Assembly (NCBI RefSeq): GCF_021917145.1
Contig: NC_061063.1
Span: 1,406,575-1,470,574, forward strand
DNA length: 64,000 nucleotides
DNA from: Hypomesus transpacificus
Lineage: Eukaryota > Chordata > Actinopteri > Osmeriformes > Osmeridae
Reading direction: 5' to 3'
This document shows, in pieces, positions 44,301-63,822 of the stretch. Under the pieces are notes generated by a model. The model did not search any database, was not told where the DNA came from, and worked only from the letters and a program-made list of their open reading frames with translations. The stretch's first letter is position 1, and every line of letters begins with the position of its first letter. A program made the translations under genes and the position numbers.

Positions 44301-46452
44301 TACCTTCTCTTACCCAAGCTGCCCTGATCACAAGATTCTCCAGGTAAGGTTCTCCTGGGGATGTCTGTTCTGGAGGTCTGTGGTGGGTGGGTTCTGGTAG
44401 GGACTAGTGGGTGGGTTCTAGTAGGTGCTAGTAGGTACCAGTGGGTAGGTTCTAGTAGGTACTTGTTGGTGGGATCTATTAGGTACTAATATGTACTAGT
44501 GTGTGGGTTCTAGTAGGTACTAGTGGGTAGGTTGGAGTAGGTGCTGGTATAGCATTGGGTGGAAATAAAGACTGTGAGATGGGGAAGTAAAAACGATGTG
44601 TTGTAATCCTGGCTAGGGGTGTCTTCTCACCAAACCTGATACCTGAATGGCGCAATGTGGTGCTAGCTAGCCACAGATGATGTAGATTATGTGTTTTGAA
44701 CTACATTACATTTACATTACATTTAGTCATTTAGCAGACACTCTTATCCAGACCGACTTACAGTAAGTACAGGGACATTCCCCCGAGGCAAGTAGGGTGA
44801 AGTGCCTTGCCCAAGGATACAACATCATTTTGGCACGGCCGGGAATCGAACTAGCCCTACACATACAGGCTTAAAAAGTCAATAACCGATGGTTATTGAA
44901 ATGTGAGGTGTTAGCTGGCTCTGTGGTGTGCCAGTGTGTCATTGTGTCCCTACTTGTCCTTAGGAGTTCTCTCTTGAGCTGCTTCCTGGTCAGGTGACCG
45001 CCCTGGTGGGGCCGTCTGGAGGCGGGAAAAGCACCTGCGTCAGCCTATTGGAACGCTTCTACCAGCCCCAGCAAGGAGAGATTCTATTGGACGGAAAGCC
45101 TCTCCACACTTATGAGCACCACTATCTACACAGAAAGGTAATACCAGCGACTGACAATATTAGACTGATGACTCATTTACAGTGTGAAATACCTAATGTC
45201 AATCAATCAACACTATTTCCCACAAACATTACCATCAGACATAATGTCTGGAAAGCTATTTGGTTTAATAAGGTCTTCAAAATACTTCTGACGACTCTGA
45301 TGTTCTTGAGTGTTGGCTGATTGTGTTCTGCCCACAGGTGGCCATGGTGGGCCAGGAGCCGGTGCTGTTTGCCGGGTCGGTCAGAGACAACATAGCCTAC
45401 GGCCTACAGGAGGACTGTCCTCTGGAGAAGGTACAGGAGGCTGCTCGCAGGGCCAACGCTCACAACTTCATCTGTCAGCTGGAGAAGGGATACGACACGG
45501 GTAGGCTACTGTTGTTTACTAAGTGGATGAATGGATGGAGGGACAGATAGATGAATAGACCAATCACCACTGGATATAAATTCATAATTTTAACGAAGAG
45601 ACTAGGTGGGTAGATGTAGCACCGTTTTTTCATGAAACTTTGATGTTGGATTTATTACCGGTGTTGGTATGTGTGGATTTGCTTGTGTGTTGCTTGGCAG
45701 ACGTCGGGGAGAGAGGGGGCCTGCTGTCCGGAGGCCAGAAGCAGCGTATCGCCATCGCCAGAGCCCTCATCAGAGACCCTCAGGTCCTCATCCTGGACGA
45801 AGTGACCAGCGCCCTGGACACTGAGAGCGAACACATGGTATGCTCATGTCCTCAAACATCAGCTATGCAGTTACCCCTTGTAACCCGGAGTGCCTTGTAA
45901 CCAGGGATGTAGTGGTGATCGAAGGAAGGTGCTGAAATTACATTTAAAGTAGTTAAGAAGGGAGTATACTGTGTGACCTTTGAAAAGAAGTGGGTAAAGA
46001 GGTGGGTTTACCCTGAATATGACCTTCAGTTCTCACACTGTAAAAGCTAACTCTGGAAGCTACTTAGCTGTTAGGATGGAAGTAACCGTTGTGGGCAGTG
46101 ATACAGTAGGGTTACATGAAGGTTAGGGTTAATCACACATCCTGTTTTTTTCGCTATGCGTGATTGCCTAATGTCTGTATGCAAAGAATGATTTTAATTA
46201 AACACGTTATATTTTTACATTGCATACTGTGTTCGTCCTTCTCAGATTCAGCAGACATTGGCTAAGATCCCCTCCCAGACCCTGCTGGTGATAGCTCATA
46301 GGCTGAAGACCATCGAGGAGGCGGACCGGATTGTTGTGATTGGTGAGGGCAAGGTGCAGGAACAGGGGACCCACCAGGAACTGATGGACAGGAAGGGTAC
46401 CTATTACAAACTGAGAGAGAAGCTCTTCACCGAAGAAGACACAACACACTGA
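41399..46452 (+). CDS. tap2: Antigen peptide transporter 2 (TAP2, ABC transporter)
   Basis: Half-transporter that pairs with TAP1 to pump cytosolic peptides into the ER. Coding exons: 41399-41897, 41996-42110, 42296-42426, 42650-42855, 43391-43588, 43865-43993, 44155-44343, 44964-45137, 45338-45500, 45701-45837, 46246-46452; 715 aa. Exon 1 encodes hydrophobic helices of the N-terminal TMD0 and core domain entry. Exons 2-6 form the membrane and coupling region ([37 protein letters not shown]). The nucleotide-binding domain has Walker [10 protein letters not shown] (about 505-513), signature LSGGQKQR (610-617), Walker B VLILDE (630-635), D-loop SALD and switch His in VIAHRL (665). The signature is canonical; mammalian TAP2 has LAAGQ. 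Intron 4 carries a SINE that ends about 70 bp before exon 5. It follows psmb9a on the same strand. Confidence 0.97.
43123..43318 (-). mobile_element. tRNA-derived SINE in tap2 intron 4
   Basis: On the minus strand it starts with a tRNA-like head (GGCTGAGCGGTTAGGGAAT..., B box GGTTGCCGGTTCGATTCC) and ends with CGCTCTGGATAAGAGCGTCTGCTAAATGACTAAATG. Same family as 44701-44855 and 54033-54200. Confidence 0.8.
44378..44545. repeat. Degenerate tandem repeat in tap2 intron 7
   Basis: Irregular units based on GGTTCTAGTAGGTACTAGTGGGT. Confidence 0.8.
44701..44855 (-). mobile_element. 5'-truncated SINE copy in tap2 intron 7
   Basis: Same SINE as 43123-43318, minus orientation, lacking most of the tRNA-like head (only about GATTCCCGGCCGTGCCA remains). 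The body and the TTTAGTCATTTAGCAGACACT tail are intact. Confidence 0.78.
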
Positions 46453-46480
46453 CCTGATACTCCCTTCTTGTAAAATTGTA

Positions 46481-46486
46481 AATAAA
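46481..46486 (+). terminator. tap2: tap2 polyadenylation signal
   Basis: AATAAA about 30 bp after the tap2 stop codon. Confidence 0.7.
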
Positions 46487-49400
46487 GATCAATATAATTT
46501 TCTCAAATTACACAGATAGACATGTTTAGATTTTAAAGAGGTTACTTTGATATGCGACAACAATGCACTGGCCTTTAGGCTTTTGTATCTTAGATACCTA
46601 TTTATTACTAGATTTGTCTATATATTTTTGTATTTATGTATTGTTCTATAAATTGGACCTGCTTGCTTCTTATTGTCTATTTTATGCTATGCTTTTGTTT
46701 TAACCTGATGACGAGAAACCTTTAGACCTATAATAAAAATCTGATGAGGAATACAAATGAATATGGTCAATGGTATCTGTTGTCTCTGTTGTGTGTTTAG
46801 TGGCCTATAAACACATTTATGATTCCCTATTCAGAACAAAGGTCTAAACATGGACCTGTAAGGTTATCGTTCCAATTGAGGACATCACCTGTACCTAGAA
46901 AATGATCTGAAAACACCGTAGATCTTAACACACATATCAATATTCATCCATCCAGGTACTGATCTGTGCAGCGATTGTTTTGACTGTCTTGATAATGCAT
47001 GAGCTGTTTGTCATTCAGAAGAATGCAAAGACATGCACGTGTTAGAGACAGACTTTTCTGTTTGAGTCGTATGGGTTAGGCTTAGTTTCATCTTGTTCTA
47101 CGCCATCTTGGAAAGTCTCAGCAAGTCCTTCTGTTCCTCAGTTAGCCCTAAGCCTTGCTGCAGCACAGTCAAAGCTGAACCCACCACTTCCTATCAGAGG
47201 GTTAGGGTTAGACTGGAAGCAGTCCGCCATTTTGTGGTCAAATCATTCACAAAATGACAGAGAATAGCTGCAATATTATAACTTTGGTGTCACTGTACTT
47301 CCAACCATTCTGTCCAGTAAACACTGGGTATGAACACTGGCTATATGATAAACTAGTGGGTTATAGTCTAAAGCAACATCGTTTACAGGTGGCTTTGTGT
47401 GTGTGTGAGAGAAGAGGCTTTGTTAATGTTTTTTAAACATAATTTCTAATATCTTCAGATGTGCATTGCCATAAAGGGAAGGAGAGAGAGGGGTGAGGGA
47501 GAGAGGTCAGGAGCTGGGAAGTCGGGCAGAGACTTGGGGTACCGTGCTTCGGCGGGTTTGCCCAGGGATCCTATAAGATCTATGTTTATTTCCCGTGTGT
47601 GCAGGTGTGAGGTTTATTTCCCGTGTGGTGTCTGTTCTTCACAGTGAAGGTAAGCACCTGGAAAGTACCTGCCCCACCTGGCACTGTTGTTATGCTCATA
47701 AGTTTGGCCCAGTGCCCAGTGCTGAGGGTTGAGGAAGCCATGCAAGCATGCCAGATCACCACCTCCCCCTACAGGCACATACACAGGGGCGGGGAGGGTT
47801 AAAGCCACCATTTTGTCACCAGATACTGTGGCCATCCTTTCTCCTAATGGCGGATGCACAGCGCGAAACATATCAAGTTTATTTTACAAACGCTGGCTCA
47901 GTGTTCCTGTGGTCACAAGGGGAAAGTGTTTCTGAGCTTCGCTGCTTGCATATCAGGCATGCCTGCACAGGTTCCTGATCATCAAAAAAAATGATGCATG
48001 TGGCATGACCCTTTATTCAATGAACGCTGTTCGAGATCAAGATGAAAGTGTTTGGGTGGGAGCGTGATGGAGGGTTTAATGCACTGCTCGTATTTCTGTT
48101 TCTAATCTAGTCCCAACGCTTCTCTTTTGTTTTTTAGTTTAATTTTACAGCGTTTCAAATGCATCTAATGTTTACCGGAAAGAAGGAGGGAGGGAAGAAG
48201 GGAGAGATGGATGATTACAGTAAAAGGGAAATACCTGCGGCCATTTCACATACAGATCACCACATCAGGATCACAAAATGGAGGCCTTGCGACACAGTAA
48301 TATGCTCTGATTGGTGAGGAGATGGGGGCTGTGACTCTTGGTAATTGGATGATCGACCTCGTACCAGACCGTACCATTTGGCGGGAAGGTGAGACTGCTC
48401 GCCACCACAAGCCGCGCTGGAAAGTCCCCTGTTTCTTAGCTTTCTCTTTCACTTGAGGGAAATGGGCCACTGCCAGGCTCTGACTCAGCCTAGAGCTGAA
48501 CCCAAGCATTAAGGAGACAGGCCTTTAGGTCACATGATTTACAGGAACACTTTCATGAAGCAATATGAAAACCCAGTTTCAATACGGCCCGACATTACCT
48601 GGTGTGGTCATAACAAACAAAGGGTCAGCATTGTGTATGACAACACATGTATTCAAATCAAATCAGATTAGTTTGTGAAGCCCTGTTTACAAGCAATGTC
48701 ACAGAGGGCTTCACAGATGTCCATATATTGGCACCTATAAACACCCTGAACCCTCAAGGAAGACATGGAAAAGCGCCCCCAAAAAATTGAAGAACATTTT
48801 AAAATGGAAGAAAAACAAATGGAGAAGCAATTCAGTGAAACCCTTTTCGAGAGATGAGGAATTACACAGTGAGGAACAGACTACAGCATAAATACAATTA
48901 TCCAGGAAGAATAGAGATAACGTTTTTTTTAAATGCACATGAATGGAAGGTGACACGCGGATATCGAGTTACGAAACAGTGGCACATTTACAGTCCCCTG
49001 CAGTGGCATTGGTCAGTTTGGCCATTGGTGGGCTGGAAGCACGGGATCAGTCAAACACCACTAGCTGGTCACACAGGAGCCAGGAGCTCTGGGGGCTCCA
49101 TCAGAGGACATTAGCGACCCAAGTTAGCACACTTCCTATGTCCACAACACTGTGTAGGATGAAAAGGACCACAAGATGGTCAGGAAGTGTCTGGGGCAGT
49201 CTGCATGGTCCACAAAACATGTTCATTTAGAAGACGCTTATAGATGCTTTTAGACGTACGAATACTGCCTACTGTATATTTAGTGCAGCGGATAATCAAT
49301 AACTAGAGGTGAACAGTTCTAACAGTGTGGAAGTGGTTGGTGTGGAGGAATCTGTATTTTACGCAACACAGTGATACCAGACACAACACAAACATTTCCC

Positions 49401-49938
49401 TCTGTAATGTCGGGGGATTCTACTTTGGTCAAGTGGTGGTCTAGAGCCTCATAGCCCCTCCCTCTCCCACATGTCAGCAGGCTGCCACAACAGTGTTACT
49501 GCAGTGGTTGAACTACTGTCATGAATGGAGGATGACATGGCAGGAAGTGTCTGACTTCCTCCACATGAAAGACAACACCTCGCCCCAATAACCTCCGTCT
49601 GGCTCGGGGTTGTGTCAGGACAAGACTGCCTCGGGGAGCACAGTCATGTCAGTGGGAGGAGCAGTTGATTTGTTTTGAGTTGAAGACATGTTGATTTACT
49701 ATGTACAATATATTACGATATGAGTATTATCATGATGTTGAACAACAGTTAACACACAAGCCATAGAACATCAGTCAGAATGAATCAAGGACTATTTATG
49801 AGGCTGTCTTGTCTCCAGTCTGTAACAAGGGTTAAGATTAATACACAACACTACAGTATGCTGCTATCCAGTTGTGCAAATAAATCAAAGATTCTCGTAC
49901 ATGTTTTATCTGAGACCACAGAAGTTATAAGATAGGGT

Positions 49939-50050
49939 GGGGTATAGTTCATTGGCTAGAGCATTTGGCTGTTGCTCAATAGGTCACATGTTTAAATTCT
50001 CACCTGTGCTGACCTTTGCTTTGGATAAAAGTGTATGCTGCTAAATCAAT
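49939..50050 (+). mobile_element. tRNA-Cys-derived SINE copy
   Basis: GGGGTATAGTTCATTGGCTAG and GAGCATTTGGCTG match a tRNA-Cys-like head; a degraded B box (TGTTTAAATTC) and the tail TTTGGATAAAAGTGTATGCTG follow. Same type as 9247-9353. Confidence 0.65.
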
Positions 50051-52589
50051 ACATTGTTATAAAAACTCTGTGGGGTTGGGTCTGGTATAAAGCCCTGCTT
50101 TGTAAACCCCCTAAAGTTCCCTGGACACTCCTGTGTCGAACTGAACAACAATTAGAAGCATGTGAGTGTCAGGGAAGTCCCTGCCGTGCTCGGATGGGGT
50201 GAGAGAGATCTCATGATTTGATGGAGAAACAGTGCTCCAAGAGGTATAAAAAAAACACTGCAATTCTCCCAGATCACGTGATTTCTTTGCAAAGAAAGCC
50301 CAGCCACAATGGGAGTTTGGCAGTTTATCAAGTAATCAAGACTGACAACTGTGGAGCTCAACTTGAAGTATCAATACGCGGCATCTTCTGCTCTCTGTTG
50401 GTGAAAAGTGGAATAGGAATTTAGGTGTGACGTGTGTGTCATGACTGTCACTTCCTGAAATGAACACATGGAAGCTGAATCTCTGTGTGCTCATCGAATT
50501 ATCAATTCGAACTAATCTGGGGAAATTAAAATTATAAAAATGTTTACTTTTAAGGTCAGAACTTTGTTTTGAGGATGTATTGGTAAAGTGAAGAATTTTA
50601 CACAATTTATGTATAACTTCATACATAAAGTAATACATACCACACATAAAGTAATACATACCACACAAACCACACAACCACACAAACCACATTATATCCA
50701 AGTGTCTTCCCTTTTTCTAGAGTGATGCACTTGCATTTAAAGGCCACTAGATGGCAGTATAACACAGTAAGAAAAAAACACACGGTAGCAAATGCGACAC
50801 AGAGAGTGAACAGCAGATGGAGCTGGTAGTTTAGACATTCTGCACTACATTAGCACAAAGAGCAGATAACTCGATTGAGTGGAAATATTACTATTACAGT
50901 ATCAGGCAACCAGAAAACACTAAACATACAACCAACTGAACTCAAATATACCGTAGAAAACATACAAAAGGTTGTATGCACCGTGCACAGTATTGTACAC
51001 GGTATGCAAAAAAAAAAATTAGAAATGTGAAGATTTGAACACCTTGATGTAGATGTTGCCTAGATTCAGTGTCCAGAAAGGCTACCTCTTCATCGATGCC
51101 ATCTTTGTGGGATTGTTTCCCAGACATCAATTAAGCCTAATCCTAAATTCCTCCAAGGACAACAACATCCTCAGTGCAGGGCTTTGATTAATCTGGGTCC
51201 GAGAAACTACCTCTGACGAAGGGTGTGTCACACCCTAATCTAATCTAACGATGATGTTTAATGGGTCGACAGACTTGTCCCTCTGGTGCCTTCTTGTAAA
51301 AGTGACCTTTCTTTGGAGACAAACACTAGATTCAAACCTGGACAATAGGTCCACCTCCAATCTCACTGCTCCTTGTCAGCATAATCTGATGAAACTGTAA
51401 TAAGGAGGTGGATATTTCTTCTGGCTGTGTCCTTAAAAGTAATTTTGGACTTGATCAGTCAATATAGCAAAATGCATAGAAAAACAACAACACCGACAGT
51501 TACAGAAACTCTTCTAAACAACATCATGAAGCCTAGTTGTTGTGACATGGAAATGGTCTTTCACCATAATGGAACTGGGTCTCTATTGTTTATCGTATCA
51601 TTCTGTGGGGAGAAAAACAGAAGGTGCTACAAAGGGACTGCATACCAGCCATTCACACCTTATATGACCTGGTGGCTCTCAATGTCTCTCTCCCTCTGTG
51701 CTGGTCTCTCTCTCCCTCACTGTTGGTCTCTGACAGACATGATAAACCTGTAAAAGACTGTAAAAAAACATGTATTTTCCCAGTGTTTCTGTGGCTCTCT
51801 TTTCCTCCATTCAGGCTGTTACAGTGTCAGTCTCTTTCTTTTAATTCTATTCTTTATTTTCTGTAATTGTCGTCTGCCTATCTTCCTGTGTCTCCCTTTT
51901 ACTCTATCTCATTACGTAAAGTTTTTTTTTATGAAGAAAAAAAACGTAAACTTTCTTCTTTCTTGTTCTTTCTTTCAAACTTTCTTTCTTGAGCTCCCTT
52001 TCTCTCTGCATGTTCTTCCAGTATGGAGATGGAGTTGGGGGAGGTAGGTGTGAACAGGCCTGAGAACAATCACTTGATTCTCACGTATAAAATCAGCGGT
52101 ACATCAGACTCCTTTACAAACTGTGTGTGATCACATTGAATGTTTTAGCTAAAATCGCTCTCTCTCTGATAAATGTAAAATATTTCTTAATGAAAACATG
52201 AATGTAAGTACCATGCCTGTAATAGTAACCTTATGCAGTTCAAATACAAAAAGCCAAACAGACAATATGTAGAAGATACAAAGTAAATAATGTAAATGTT
52301 GCCTCAACAAAGTAAGTTGCAGAGAAAAAACCTTTATAAATCTAAGAAACATATGCTTCTGAACAGATTACTCTCTCACGCTGAGATTATAAAGCATCTT
52401 AATCCTAATCTCATTTCAATCTGATGATCCTCTTTGCAGATGTTATCTCTGCCTCAGTGGTGTTATCACTTTGTAAATATAGAAGGTGATGTAAGTCTGT
52501 GATGTCATCAAACATTGATCAGATCTGATGCAGAAAACAATATGATGGGCTATGCTCACATTTCTGCGGTATCCCGGTCGTGTAGATTC

Positions 52590-53510
52590 ACCCTCTACAA
52601 CAGATCAGAAGATACCTGTCTGAGCATTCCACCCAGCTGCTAGTCCAAGCACTTGTCCTCTCCAAGTTGGACTACTGCAACTCGCTGCTCGCCGGTCTCC
52701 CAGCATGCACAACCCGCCCTCTCCAGAGGATTCAGAACGCGGCAGCCCGCTTGGTCTACAATCTACCCAGACGTTTCCATGTTACCCCGCTCCTCATCTC
52801 CCTCCACTGGCTTCCCATCACAGCCCGTATCAAATTCAAGACCCTGGTACTGACCTTCCGAGCGGTGAACGGGACTGCACCCGACTACATCAAGTCTCTC
52901 CTGCAGCCTTACACCCCCATCCGCCACTTACAGTCTTCTTCTGACAACTGTTTGGTGGTCCCACCGCTCAAGAGCGCCCCGTCCCAACACAAGCTCTTCT
53001 CCTGTCTGGCCCCCCAATGGTGGAATCAACTCCCCACCTCCATCAGAGACACTAACTGTCTCCTCACCTTTAAGAAAAGGCTCAACACGCACTTGTTCCA
53101 GGAGTACAACGGTACTTAGGAATGATTGGCTGGACCTGATGTTTCCTCCAGGATCACAATGACTCTTATTGAGAGACTTGTTGCTCTTGTTGGTTAGTTG
53201 TAACTGACTAAAAACTACTGTACTTGCTGTGTTATATATTTTTGCTGCTTGCTTTTTTCCACAGGTACACCCTTGCTTTTTGAGGTTCATGTTGTAAAAT
53301 TGTTTAATTGTAACTTGTTCAACTACATGCTCTTATGGTTCTTCCCTTTGGGACTTATTTAGTTTTCACAGTGTATGCTTCATGTTTGGCTACCCGCAAT
53401 ATTTGGGGTTTTCTTGTTGTTATGATTAGTGACCTATGCACTTTTGTAAAGCTCTCTTTTGGAAGTCGCTTTGGATAAATGTGTCTGCTAAATGCATAAA
53501 TGTAAATGTT
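52590..53510 (+). mobile_element. 3' fragment of an L2-like LINE
   Basis: The 150-aa frame at 52667-53119 has LDYCNSLLAGLP, IQNAAARLVYN, ISLHWLPITARIKFK and CLAPQWWNQLP, the conserved C-terminal end of L2/CR1-like LINE reverse transcriptase proteins. The frame is open upstream to about 52590 without a start. The element ends near 53510 with GGATAAATGTGTCTGCTAAATG. 5'-truncated and inactive. Confidence 0.9.
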
Positions 53511-54032
53511 ATGATCCGTGTGTGCGTGTGAGTGAGAGCCTCGCTAAACATCATCATAGCACAATCTTTTTATTACAAGGTTCACGTGGTGTGCTTCCAG
53601 ACTTCTGACTTACATTTTCAGCATGAAAACTTTACATTTATCTGAGTAAGCATGTCTGATGTTTGACCATTGATTATAAAACCTCAATTCTAGATACAGT
53701 GTTTGTGTCTCTGGTTCATTCACATGTTATCTACTGAAGGACAACCATGAGAAGTCCAGGAGAATGAGAGACACGTAACAAACAAAAGCTGGTACGAGAG
53801 GTGTATGGAAATTATGGAACCTTCATTTGAATACAAGGCTGATAAACAGAAGACACAACCATGCAAATGAAGGCAGGCGTGGGATGATGATGACAACACA
53901 GACAAATTCCACATAGTAATCAGTCAAAGAGAATATATAGGAGGAATGTAAAGCTGAGCATGGAGGGGGATATTCAAGGGGAAAAGCGACAACATATAAA
54001 AAATCTATAATATAACAATCTACAACATGGGA

Positions 54033-54200
54033 GGGAGTCAGATGGCTGAGCGGTGAGGGAGTCGGGCTAGTAATCAGAAGGTTGCTGGATTGATTCCCCG
54101 CCCTACTTCACCCTACTTGCCTCGGGGGGAATGTCCCTGTACTTACTGTAAGTCGCTCTGGATAAGAGCGTCTGTTAAATGACTAAATGTAATGTAAGTG
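54033..54200 (+). mobile_element. tRNA-derived SINE, full copy
   Basis: Head GAGTCAGATGGCTGAGCGGT (A box) ... GGTTGCTGGATTGATTCC (B box), a central GCCTCGGGGGGAATGTCCC block, and tail GTCGCTCTGGATAAGAGCG then TAAATGACTAAATGTAATG. The head resembles tRNA-Ser/Leu. Polymerase III boxes look intact. Confidence 0.82.
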
Positions 54201-54573
54201 TAACATTCCCAGGAAGATTTGATATTTGTTTTGTGCACAGTCCTATGATACAGGTTGGGGGTTAGACAGAATGCTAAAGTGTGTTTGTGTTTATGAATGT
54301 GTGTGTGTGCGCTGGAGGGGGGGGGGTAGTCATTTCATAACTGCAAACTGTGTAGAGAAAGACCACAACCGTGGCAATTTATTTTGTTCGCCTTCTCAAC
54401 AACTGCTAGTCCTGTCCGTTGTCAGGGGCTGGCTGTTGCCAAGGAAGGCTTCTGTTGCCAGTGAATGAAATGAGCCATTGGCAGGGAGAGAGCTTCCCTG
54501 GCAACCACTTCCTCTGCTGGCCAAATGATCATGTGACAGGGCTCTCACACAGAGGGTTCCTATGACTCAGAGA

Positions 54574-54576
<3 letters not shown>

Positions 54577-54656
<80 letters not shown>
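54577..54656. repeat. (GA)n microsatellite
   Basis: About 80 bp of pure GA dinucleotide. Confidence 0.97.
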
Positions 54657-54660
<4 letters not shown>

Positions 54661-57189
54661 GGACATACAGAGAAAGGTAGAAATTGGAAAAGAAAAGGAT
54701 GATGGAGTATTGAATGTGAGTGGCCCAAACATTTGTCTAGTGTCATGGAGGGAAGGCACAACGACCCCTTGTCTCCTGTATGAACCATCTCATTCTCATT
54801 AACTACTAAGTCAGGTATGGCCACCTTGTGAAGAATGTTTTGGAAAGCCAGAGACAGTATGCTAGAGTAGACCCTGCCAGGGTTGAGTTAAGTGACGGGT
54901 GTAAAGTTCCACTCCATCTTTTGTAAACCAGCTTTAAACAACAGGAAGTTGCACCTTCTTTTATGTGCACATGCAACTATTTCTGTTCTATATCTGTTTG
55001 TAGAGCTGTAGCCTACTCTTGCAACATGAAAATCGAACTGCACTGCATCAACACTCATGCTCAGAGCAGATTACTCAGAACAAGCTGTACTTCTCATTTC
55101 CTATTATTTTTTAGTCAAAACTGATCTCAAATCAGTATAATGGGATTGGAGACGGATTGTCATAGTGACACGGACACATGCGCTTGTGGCAAAACGCATG
55201 CGCAATATGTTGGACGTCGTGGGCAGAGGAGGAGGAGGAGGAGATATGTTAGTGCGAGACGGCACAACCCTTTCCTACGTTGGGCAAAGGACAATTGTGA
55301 TTTATTTAAGTGTAGGTAATTGACTCATTGATGTAGTTATGAAACAGGAGAGACAGGTCAGTAAATAGCGACGTTAATGCGGTGAGGGGATTTCCAAGCC
55401 GAATCACGTGGTTAGATTTGGTCCAATCGGATCGAAGTGCAACTTCCTGAAAGTATGTCCTTTGTTCTGGATTTCGCTAAGATATCTACAAATACGATCG
55501 ATTCTTGATTTATAATAGCACTTTATGGACGGCGGAATCAAAAATATGACGGCAAAATACCACGGCTGGGTACAATTGTAGCCATTCCCTTGGAAGCGTT
55601 TGTGCAACTTTTGATAAACATTGCGTCTAGGTCTTATTTGATCACATGACCCCCCTCCCCCACTTCAATCCAATGAATGGGGGAAGAAGTCGGACATGTT
55701 TGAGAGAAATGTGATGAAAAAAAAGTGTCGTGTTGGAAGACAAGAAGATTATTGAAGGAAAGTTTCGCTTCCCATGGATTTACACATCGAGTTTGACTGA
55801 AATCATTTTTATTTCAGACCTACTTTGGGGATTAAATTAGAAACAATATGTTTTGAAATTAGCATTTTTATTTTTATTAACAAACACCTCCTTCTTTAAA
55901 TTGAGTTTTTCCTCATTCAAATGTATGTTACTTGTCAGTATTTATCGATAGATTCTATGCCAAATTCGAGTGACATTGTAGAGAACGTGTAACCTTGTGG
56001 TGTGGGGGATGGGTGCGTTAGATAACCCACATGTAGTGGGCTGCTTGGGCCTTGTCGAAAGAAGACTCGTTTTCGTTGGTATAACCTTGCATAGTTTTTC
56101 GTTTAGATAACTTTTCTGCAGTTAAAAGTTCATAATGTTGTATCTAATGTGATTCAGGTTGTTCTCGATATACCATTTATTGAATAGTGTCAGTGTTTCT
56201 GGGGTGTGGTGCTTTGTGGAATTCGTTAACAACTTGACGTTAACTATATTTGATTCTTGGACTAATACCTTAGTGAAAGATGAGCTTTTAGTCGTTTTTT
56301 CATGTGTTATTTACAGAATTATACGAGAAGTGAGAAACTGCTGTGTCATTCAATGGAGGGCAATTTCTTGGCCAGTTTGGCCTATCTGAATTTATGTTCT
56401 ATTACACCTCCTTGTTTTACTGCAAGACTTTTCAACAGGTGAAACCGGAGACTGTTACAAAATTATTGGATATGCTGTAGTTGAAGCTCTGTACTTCAGT
56501 TCGTGACTTTAGGGGATGAGAATGCTTCAACACTCATTCTGAGTGTGCCCTTAAGAGCGCGTCTGTCTTTTGCCTATGTCGCAGCCATGGGCGAAATACG
56601 AATAGCCTATATTTGGATTTGTCGTTAATACCGTGTCAATTGCAATTAGTTGCGTTCGCAATACAGTTTGGGGATAATTATGATAGCCATGCAGACTGGG
56701 CAATTCAAGATGGCGATCTTGCCGCACTTTCGCAAAGCCAAAATGCGGATTCCCTCTTTTAAGGGAAGTGCTGTGAATGCATGGGGGAGTCTGGTTTCAG
56801 AGTCTGTTGAAGGAAAGAGGCGCGTGACTGTACTTAATAACCAATGGGCTTGCTCCCTGTTTACAGTGGAAGCGCAAAGCTAGACTTTCATTGACCAATC
56901 GTCGGCGCTGCTTGGCCCACGTTGACGTAATGTAATAGGACAAGCAACATTGCCGGTTTGAGTGTTTCATCAGACGCTTTCGTAAAGCACACTTGTCAAA
57001 TTCGTTTTTTTAGACTCAGCAAAGTATCAGGTATGACATTATGTAAATTACCAGTTTAAAGTTGAGATTAAATATTATATACATGTATTCCTGTTGGGTC
57101 TTCAAAACAGTCTAGAAGGGGTGTGGAAACTTTTAGCAGACGTGTTGACTAGCCAATGAGAACTGCGGGGGCGTAGTCCTTTTAACGTA

Positions 57190-57358
57190 CCCCGTCCAAT
57201 CCAGTCAGTGGTTGGTCTATAAAGTATCGGGTGTACCCAGGTTTCGCCATTTCGCTGAAGCGGTGAGTTGTCGTGAGCGAGGGGGACTGAAGGATACTGG
57301 AGGACGATCAGAACCAGAATAACGGTCTAGTTTACAATCAGAATCCGGATCCATCCCG
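57190..57358 (+). promoter_or_regulatory. brd2a core promoter and 5' UTR
   Basis: CCAAT (57196-57200) and TATAAA (57218-57223) lie 140-160 bp upstream of the start codon, with a second CCAAT upstream on the minus strand. Surrounding sequence to about 58,300 is relatively rich in CpG. Other start sites further upstream are possible. Confidence 0.55.

Positions 57359-63822
<6,464 letters not shown>

Larger units (their letters stand above)
46500..57180. other. Gene-free spacer between tap2 and brd2a
   Basis: No supported coding exon in 10.7 kb. It holds a tRNA-Cys-type SINE (49939-50050), a LINE fragment (about 52590-53510), a SINE (54033-54200) and a GA microsatellite (54577-54656), plus a possible dispersed repeat at about 48650-48790. 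The last 2 kb before brd2a is less repetitive and includes CCAAT-type and ATG-poor sequence that could hold upstream promoter or 5' UTR exons of brd2a, but none can be proved. Confidence 0.5.

Noticed and set aside
53240-53520. Gene downstream of the frame at 52667-53119
   Set aside because: The frame and its tail match the 3' end of an L2-like LINE, so no host gene is needed.
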